Below, piece after piece: positions 59,168-64,000 of a stretch of 64,000 bases of DNA. Below the pieces are notes generated by a model. The model did not search any database, had not been told where the DNA came from, and worked only from the letters and a program-made list of their open reading frames with translations. Each line of letters begins with the position of its first letter. Position 1 is the stretch's first letter. The position numbers were made by a program, and so were the translations under genes. The stretch lies in assembly GCA_002862745.1 (NCBI GenBank), contig PKDX01000026.1:22783-86782 (forward strand), read 5' to 3'. Source of the DNA: Bacteroidota bacterium. GTDB lineage: Bacteria; Bacteroidota; Bacteroidia; Chitinophagales; UBA8649.

Positions 59168-61534
59168 CTAAAACTCATATTGAAACTGAAGGGCATAGTT
59201 TCGCGGAGCTTCGAGGGCTGCGGGCCTTGTAGTATACTCATTGTTAAAGAGGTTCTTTACTACGCCAGTCAGTCTTGATGACTCATTGAGTTGCACAATA
59301 AACCGGCAATCTACAACCCATTCACCATTGGTATTGTTATCCCGGTATTCTCCAACTCCAGGGATCAAAACCTGCGCCTCGGGAACCATAATCATAAAAC
59401 TATTGTAAATGGCGGTAAGGCCGACACTGTAACGCCCAAAGCTCATTTCTACATCAGATTTGAAGGCGTGTTTGTTTCGGAAGTTGAGGAGTTTACCATC
59501 TTCTCCAAATGTTTGAAGGCGCAGATTACTTGGATTTAGAAGTTCAGGTTGTATGTAGGTATACCCTGAAAGTAGCTGAAGGGGTATGTTAAAGATTGAG
59601 CCTCGGCCCATAATACTCACTTCCATTCCATAGATTCTTGCATCATCTAAGTTCTCTGCCCGCACATAGGGGGCACCTCCGGGATCAAAAACTGTGTTAA
59701 AGTCTATAACATTGATGTACTTCGTGTAGAATCCTGCAATATCGAGGAATCCTTGCCACCGGTCTACTTGGAAACCCTGCTTAAAACCAATCTCTGACGT
59801 CCACCCATCTTCAGGGACAATATTCGGGTTTGGCAATACCTGCAAGCCACGTGTTAAATCGATGAAATACTCATTGATGGTGGGTACGCGAAACCCTTGG
59901 CCCCAAGAAGCTCTAAGCCATGATCCTTGAGCGATTTTGTAGTTTAAACCTAGTCGGAATAGTGGCTTAACAGGAAGTTCTATTGTCCCATCACTTAAGC
60001 GGGAGATAAAGGGTAGTTGATTGTTGGGGGTGATGGAGTCGATTTTATTGTATTCGAGCCTTGTTCCCATGGACAAGGTGAGCTTTGACCAAAAGACCTT
60101 ATCCGCTTGAATATAGCCTGATACATTAAAGGCATCATAGGTTTTATCACCATAGGATAAGCCGCGACCATTAGTGTAGTATGTCGATAGTCCTCCTACA
60201 AAGCTATATCCTGTGTATTCATTGGACCACTTGTATTGGTATTCCCCAAAAATATGATGCGTCATTACCTGTTCCGCCCCGAAGTTGGTGCTCATATTGT
60301 TGTAGTACTTACTCTGAAGTATGTGTTCCCCATTATTGGCGGTATAGAATGTTGCAAAGGGTGCAAGACTCATTCTGCGTTGAATGTAATCGGTTCGTGC
60401 ATCAAGAATGTATGGGGACTTTGGATCAGAGGGTAGAAGAGCCATACTATCAAGTCCGCTCCAAAAAAAGAATTGCCCTCCTTCTTCATAGGCGAAGTTC
60501 CAGGCCACTCCCGATACGGACTTTAATATGCCTTCATCTGATGTATGAAGATGTCTGATTTTGCCATTGATCCGAAAGCGATCGTATTCGTTGTTTTTTC
60601 GAAAGCCTCCATCATGTCGATAGAATGCTCCTAGAACAAAGTCGATCTTTTTAAAACGCTCACGGTGTTCATAAGTCTGATTAAAATAAACAGGTACGTG
60701 CTGTTTGTAATCCCAAGCTTCATACATGTTTTGTATACGACGATCAGGATCATTTTTTGATTGAATCAGGTTGGCATCAAAACGCTGATAAACACCGAGG
60801 GAAGTAGTCACCCTGTGATAGGGTTTGTCAGAGGTAGGCCAAGCCGTTCGAAAGTTAATTATCCCATTTAATGCTGAAGAACCATAAAGGGAGGAAGTTG
60901 CCCCTTTGATAACTTCCACCTGATCAATATTTTCTAATGGAAGGGTTTCAAAATAGATGGCCCCATTCTCAGGACTCAACTGAGGGATACCATCAATCAA
61001 GAATAAGGTTCTCGAACTCGCTCCCGCTGACCAGCCACTACCTCCTCGTATACTCGGGCTATTTCCAATCTGTTGGTATCCAGGAATACGATTAAGGGCT
61101 TCACCCGCTCGGGCAATAGTGTTCTCTACCAAAGAAGAAGGAAGAATATCAATTGATACGGTCTGCTCTCCATATTCTTCCACTTTTGTCGTCCCTGTTA
61201 CTACCGTAAGCTCAATCATGGTAGAGGATGAGGATAAGATGAAATCAATCAATTTATTCTCATTCATGTTCAGGCGGAAAGAACGTTGTTCGCCCTCCAT
61301 GCCTAAGTAGCTCACCGATAGGGTGTATTGCCCCACAGGTGCACTAAACTGATACCGTCCATCTAAGTCAGTGATGGTGGCCAAGGTGTCTTGATTGCTT
61401 ATTAGCCTAAGCGATGCTTGAATCAGGCTTTCACCCTCAGCATCTGAAACCGTTCCACTAACATTCCCGTTTTGCCCAAATCCAGCGAAGGCAATACCTA
61501 GGCAAACAAAAAGGCTTAGAATTTCTCTATGCAT
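59168..61534 (-). CDS. TonB-dependent receptor
   Basis: 788 residues, complete. Signal peptide 1-20, carboxypeptidase-regulatory-like beta-sandwich at 22-105 (GNVSGTVSDAEGESLIQASLRL), plug domain about 110-230 with IRGGSGWSAGASSRTLFLIDGIPQLS and EVIKGATSSLYGSSALNG, and a 22-strand barrel ending in LQFQYEF with a C-terminal Phe. No SusD-like partner lies next to it, so it is not of the SusCD type; ferrisiderophore, cobalamin or other cofactor uptake is possible. It is a paralogue of the upstream receptor. Confidence 0.9.
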   Translation of the reverse strand: MHREILSLFVCLGIAFAGFGQNGNVSGTVSDAEGESLIQASLRLISNQDTLATITDLDGRYQFSAPVGQYTLSVSYLGMEGEQRSFRLNMNENKLIDFILSSSSTMIELTVVTGTTKVEEYGEQTVSIDILPSSLVENTIARAGEALNRIPGYQQIGNSPSIRGGSGWSAGASSRTLFLIDGIPQLSPENGAIYFETLPLENIDQVEVIKGATSSLYGSSALNGIINFRTAWPTSDKPYHRVTTSLGVYQRFDANLIQSKNDPDRRIQNMYEAWDYKQHVPVYFNQTYEHRERFKKIDFVLGAFYRHDGGFRKNNEYDRFRINGKIRHLHTSDEGILKSVSGVAWNFAYEEGGQFFFWSGLDSMALLPSDPKSPYILDARTDYIQRRMSLAPFATFYTANNGEHILQSKYYNNMSTNFGAEQVMTHHIFGEYQYKWSNEYTGYSFVGGLSTYYTNGRGLSYGDKTYDAFNVSGYIQADKVFWSKLTLSMGTRLEYNKIDSITPNNQLPFISRLSDGTIELPVKPLFRLGLNYKIAQGSWLRASWGQGFRVPTINEYFIDLTRGLQVLPNPNIVPEDGWTSEIGFKQGFQVDRWQGFLDIAGFYTKYINVIDFNTVFDPGGAPYVRAENLDDARIYGMEVSIMGRGSIFNIPLQLLSGYTYIQPELLNPSNLRLQTFGEDGKLLNFRNKHAFKSDVEMSFGRYSVGLTAIYNSFMIMVPEAQVLIPGVGEYRDNNTNGEWVVDCRFIVQLNESSRLTGVVKNLFNNEYTTRPAALEAPRNYALQFQYEF

Positions 61535-61554
61535 GAGATGTTGGAAGGTTGGAT

Positions 61555-64000
61555 TTATCCTTTAAAAGTGTATGAAAATCTAAAGGTGAAGTTTAATGGA
61601 TCTTCAGGAAGACCTGGACGATTCACATAGGTTTTGTTCATCACATTTTTCACGAGGAATGATACTTTCGCAAAATCACTGAATGCATAGATTATACGTG
61701 TATCGATTACGGTATTCCCTATACCAAAGTTCTGGCTTCTAAAGTCACGGATTCCACCAAACGGTTGACCTCCATCAAACAAAGATGCTTCTGTACCTAC
61801 AAACAAATCTCCTACGAAAGGATAGTCAATGTTCTCCATAAAGGATCGGTGCTGAACACTCAATCCAAAATCAAAACGCTTATATCCGATCTGCCAATCA
61901 AGCGCAAGAATGTGCTTATTACGATACTTTAATACGTTTTCGTTTGAAGAACTTGTTTCGGCATAGGTAATTGTTGAGCGATTGTTTGAATTTTCTTGAT
62001 TGATATCAATCTGAGAATTGACGACTTGACCTTGTGTATTATATAGAGTAATTTCCTCATCCCAATTCATAGATTTTGGATCGGTGTATGTATATCCAAA
62101 CAAGATTTGCATAGGAACATTCTTTGTGAGGTTACCTTGCCCTACGATGGTAAACTCAGACCCAATAATGCGCGTTTCCCCAACATTTTGGAAGGAGAAT
62201 CCAACGGTCTGAAGGAATCCTGCAAGATCGCTAGGATCGAATACCCCGCCTTCTCCAAACTGACCGAAGTTAATTTCAATCATATTGTCGTAATACATTC
62301 CAAAGGCGCTCAAGTCCATGTATCCTTGCCAGCCTTTCCCAATGCGGAATCCTTGTTTGATGCCCACTTCAGCATACCAGCCCCGCTCAGAGGTGAGTTT
62401 TGGATTGGGAAAAATGTTGATTCCTCCAAGTGAGAGGTTGGTGAAAGATTCTGCGAGGTTTGGGAAACGATATCCTTCTCCCCACGAGCCTCGGATAAAG
62501 GTGTATTCTGCGGCTTGATAGTTCATGCCAACTCGAAAGAGTGGACGTTTGAGGCCTGTGCTTCCCTGAGAGCTATTAAAAGAGGTGTCCTTGCTTATGG
62601 AGTTAACGGTGAAGTATTCATAACGCATTCCTAAGGTAAGGTTGAGCCGTTGGTTAAACAGCTTCTTTTCAAGCTGAGCATACGGTGCAACGTTATATCG
62701 ATTGTGTTCTCCAACAAGTGAAGAATCAGCGGTTAATCCACGCGGTGCTCGAACAATATCGGCAAAGGAGACAAGTCCAGCGACTACATTGAAGTTTAGC
62801 TCGTCAAAATATCGGCTGTATTGTAATTCCGAGAAGTAGTTATTCGGACGAGAGCCTTGTCCATCAGTCGATTCATTCGTAGAATTAAACCATCTCGTTT
62901 TTAGAGAATAGCGGTTTTTGTTTTTATCAAAATAAGTTATAAAGGGGTCAATGATTATCCTTGTGCTCTGATAGCGAGATGAGGTGCCGGAAGCTGCCAC
63001 ACGCATTTGATCGCCTAAGCCATTCCATAAAAAGAAGTTGCTTCCCCATGATCGATAGCCATTAAAATTGACACCTACAGACATCCCTTCGATTTTTCGT
63101 GGGCGAAATCGGTATTTCTGACCTACCCGGATATTGCCAAAGCTTCCATCTTGCAAATCATCGCGTTCTTGTTGGTATTGACCATGCCATACAAAGTCGC
63201 TTCGGCCATGCTTGCGCTTATGCATAAAGTTCATGCCATTGGAAAAGGGTAGGGCATTGTTGCCATACCACCATGCTTCTTCTTTGTTTCGAGGAGCATG
63301 CATAGCCGTCATCCATACATTGAGCTTGGTTTCGGGAGTAAGTGAAGGATATCCCGTACGGAAGTTCACCACACCATTTAAGGCGCCTGAACCATAAATC
63401 GAAGAGGCTGCCCCCTTGATCACCTCCACCGTTTCGAGGTTTTCCATTGGGACAAGAGACCACTTGGCATCCCCAGCGTCTGCCGAGAGTAAAGGAATAT
63501 CATCATATAACACAAGAACACGACTACCTGCACCATATGCCCATCCTGAGCCACCACGGATGTTGGCCTGCCCATCAACTATGGATACTCCAGGTACCTT
63601 GCGCAAACTTTCTTCGGCATCGACAATATTGTTGTTTTCTAATAATTCGCTTCCAACTACTTCGATGGATACTGTCTCTTCAGAGAGTTTTTTCTCATAT
63701 TTTGAGGCCGATACGACAATCGTATTAATCAACGTAGACTCTTCACGGAGCATAAAGTCTTGGGTGAGCGTTTCATTAGCTGTGATGGTAACTTCTACAG
63801 AGTCCGTGGACATGCCCAAATACTCAAAAACTACAGAATACACGCCAGAAGGTAGTTCGAGGCTGTAAAATCCATCAAAGTCAGTTACAGTAGTCAGCCC
63901 AAGTGACTGGTCTGCAATAACCTGAGCATGAATAATGGGTTCACCATCCTCATCACTTACCGTTCCATTAAGTATTCCATTTTGTGCTCCGCAAATTCCT
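61555..64000 (-). CDS. TonB-dependent receptor (5' end beyond window)
   Basis: The frame continues past 64000, so the start and signal peptide are missing; GTG at 63843 is only an internal codon. Visible residues begin with a carboxypeptidase-regulatory-like domain (NGTVSDEDGEPIIHAQVIA, then TDFDGFYSLELPSGVYSV), followed by a plug with IRGGSGWAYGAGSRVLVLYD and EVIKGAASSIYGSGALNG and a barrel ending FRFSYTFKG. It is clearly paralogous to the downstream receptor and lies 20 bases upstream of it. Ligand unknown. Confidence 0.9.
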   Translation of the reverse strand, partial: GICGAQNGILNGTVSDEDGEPIIHAQVIADQSLGLTTVTDFDGFYSLELPSGVYSVVFEYLGMSTDSVEVTITANETLTQDFMLREESTLINTIVVSASKYEKKLSEETVSIEVVGSELLENNNIVDAEESLRKVPGVSIVDGQANIRGGSGWAYGAGSRVLVLYDDIPLLSADAGDAKWSLVPMENLETVEVIKGAASSIYGSGALNGVVNFRTGYPSLTPETKLNVWMTAMHAPRNKEEAWWYGNNALPFSNGMNFMHKRKHGRSDFVWHGQYQQERDDLQDGSFGNIRVGQKYRFRPRKIEGMSVGVNFNGYRSWGSNFFLWNGLGDQMRVAASGTSSRYQSTRIIIDPFITYFDKNKNRYSLKTRWFNSTNESTDGQGSRPNNYFSELQYSRYFDELNFNVVAGLVSFADIVRAPRGLTADSSLVGEHNRYNVAPYAQLEKKLFNQRLNLTLGMRYEYFTVNSISKDTSFNSSQGSTGLKRPLFRVGMNYQAAEYTFIRGSWGEGYRFPNLAESFTNLSLGGINIFPNPKLTSERGWYAEVGIKQGFRIGKGWQGYMDLSAFGMYYDNMIEINFGQFGEGGVFDPSDLAGFLQTVGFSFQNVGETRIIGSEFTIVGQGNLTKNVPMQILFGYTYTDPKSMNWDEEITLYNTQGQVVNSQIDINQENSNNRSTITYAETSSSNENVLKYRNKHILALDWQIGYKRFDFGLSVQHRSFMENIDYPFVGDLFVGTEASLFDGGQPFGGIRDFRSQNFGIGNTVIDTRIIYAFSDFAKVSFLVKNVMNKTYVNRPGLPEDPLNFTFRFSYTFKG

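Overview
The window is a 64 kb piece of a chromosome from a Bacteroidota bacterium, most likely Flavobacteriales. Four things point there. The S10/spc/alpha ribosomal cluster has no tuf gene between fusA and rpsJ. carA and eno follow rplQ closely. Several genes are preceded by the Bacteroidota -7 promoter element TAnnTTTG, and ribosomal-protein starts sit behind A-rich rather than Shine-Dalgarno sequence. The cell-surface genes (SPII lipoproteins, TonB receptors with an N-terminal carboxypeptidase-regulatory-like domain, a CBM9/DUF5916-type protein) fit as well. This is core chromosome: I see no insertion sequence, prophage, integrase, CRISPR array or rRNA operon.

Layout. 1-8.6 kb: a lipoprotein alpha-amylase (3' end beyond the window) diverges from a sugar transporter of the SLC45/maltose type; then a DUF2279 protein and a phosphohexomutase in one operon, and a CBM9/DUF5916-type envelope protein. 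8.6-17.7 kb: a methyltransferase, a membrane protein, the RNase P RNA gene with its own promoter and terminator, a sigma-54 response regulator, ribonuclease Z with a STAS protein, ClpC, and a SET protein with an Xaa-Pro aminopeptidase. 17.9-35.9 kb: about 30 translation genes on the plus strand, rpsL to rplQ, including secY, map, infA and rpoA, closed by a terminator. The small genes rpmD and rpmJ are present. 36-39.3 kb: two large lipoproteins on the minus strand lie between rplQ and carA. 39.4-43.7 kb: carA-eno, then a FtsB/DivIC-like gene, yqeY, cvpA and a glutamine amidotransferase (pabA/trpG). 43.7-52.9 kb: aconitase, a MacB-type permease, rpsF-rpsR-rplI, and a TPR lipoprotein-thrS-infC-rpmI-rplT run, all but the permease on the minus strand. 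53-56.8 kb: a GH3-family adenylating enzyme, RseP, tRNA-Leu(CAA) and a membrane protein. 56.8-64 kb: a minus-strand operon of two paralogous TonB-dependent receptors, a class I methyltransferase and an unrecognised exported protein; the first receptor starts beyond the right edge.

How the genes work together. Most of the window is translation and growth machinery (ribosomal proteins, EF-G, IF1, IF3, ThrRS, RNase P, RNase Z, tRNA-Leu, methionine aminopeptidase, RNA polymerase alpha) with core metabolism (enolase, aconitase, carbamoyl-phosphate synthase small subunit, phosphohexomutase). Accessory functions are starch/maltose use at the left edge and an outer-membrane uptake operon at the right edge. 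I found no clearly new system. The best leads are the two-receptor operon, the pair of unknown lipoproteins beside the ribosomal cluster, the stem-loop between rplV and rpsC, the acidic repeat tail on L17, and several promoters placed so close to the start codon that the messages may be leaderless.
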